In this document: one piece after another, positions 63,871 through 64,000 of the stretch
Layout of the letters: every line of letters begins with the position of its first letter
Numbering within the stretch: the first letter of the stretch is position 1
Origin: SCRD01 sp046705285
GTDB taxonomy: Bacteria > Acidobacteriota > Terriglobia > UBA7540
NCBI GenBank assembly: GCA_046705285.1
Contig: JBJKQK010000211.1
Location: 1 to 64,000 of the forward strand
Length of the DNA stretch: 64,000 bases
Reading direction: 5' to 3'
Position numbers and translations under genes: made by a program
Notes under the pieces: generated by a model
Database searches by the model: none
Seen by the model: the letters and a program-made list of their open reading frames with translations, nothing else
Told to the model about the DNA's origin: nothing

Positions 63871-64000
63871 AAATGCCATGGTTGCCAGTACGCAACTATG
63901 GCATAACGCTTGCTACAGTAGATAGCAGCGCTTTCTCGCAGCACTTGGTGAGGAGCGACTCTAATGATCATGAGGCTGCTGAAGAGCCAGCGTGCAACAC

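Overview
The window looks like chromosomal DNA from a member of the Acidobacteriota, probably a soil or sediment lineage. This is inferred from gene content rather than from a marker tree. It carries a secreted von Willebrand A protein of the type described as VWFA-related acidobacterial, a CadC-like winged-helix/TPR regulator of the kind abundant in that phylum, several Tat- or Sec-exported carbohydrate enzymes, and a moderately high GC content. No phage, plasmid, CRISPR or rRNA genes are visible.

Left part (1-14.4 kb): a truncated short-chain dehydrogenase and a sodium:solute symporter are followed by a minus-strand glycolytic operon, gap-pgk-(GNAT)-tpiA-secG-tRNA-Leu(GAG), with a good sigma-70 promoter before gap. 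Next come an array of GGTTCGTTTT-type repeats, a Tat-exported Gfo/Idh/MocA oxidoreductase, a two-gene RND efflux operon (adaptor plus pump) and a 5'-nucleotidase-like protein that has lost the middle of its catalytic domain.

Middle (14.7-43.5 kb): a winged-helix/TPR regulator, a CPBP protease with a secreted partner, and three clan GH-D-like glycosidases (GH27, GH36-like and one divergent) interspersed with an MgtC-type membrane protein, an SGNH hydrolase and a site-2 protease with CBS domains. A partner-switching set (RsbW-like kinase, STAS antagonist, FliA-type sigma) follows. Then come two signalling pairs: an OmpR-type regulator with a ChpT-like degenerate kinase, and an NtrC-type regulator with its sensor kinase. 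The section ends with a secreted 1039-residue protein plus VWA protein, a decayed DUF4440 gene and a phosphoesterase/phospholipase C-like enzyme.

Right part (43.5-64 kb): an alpha/beta hydrolase abuts an ISNCY transposase remnant, followed by a second copy of the GGTTCGTTTT array in inverted orientation. Housekeeping genes follow: pyrC facing pyrE/pyrF, a frameshifted conserved gene behind ruvX-mltG, a CtaA-like protein, an SDR/sterol-desaturase pair, a DipZ-like thioredoxin protein and a membrane TPR protein. The end holds a GH172 (DUF2961) enzyme, prfA-prmC-dinB-cca, a 46-residue membrane protein and a pair of small unknown ORFs containing an exact 45-bp tandem duplication.

The most unusual items are the paired inverted repeat arrays 38 kb apart, the internally deleted UshA-like protein, the ChpT-like phosphotransfer candidate, the sigma factor with a basic tail beside its likely partner-switching regulators, and the recent in-frame tandem duplication. 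I do not see a clearly new multi-gene defence or metabolic system.
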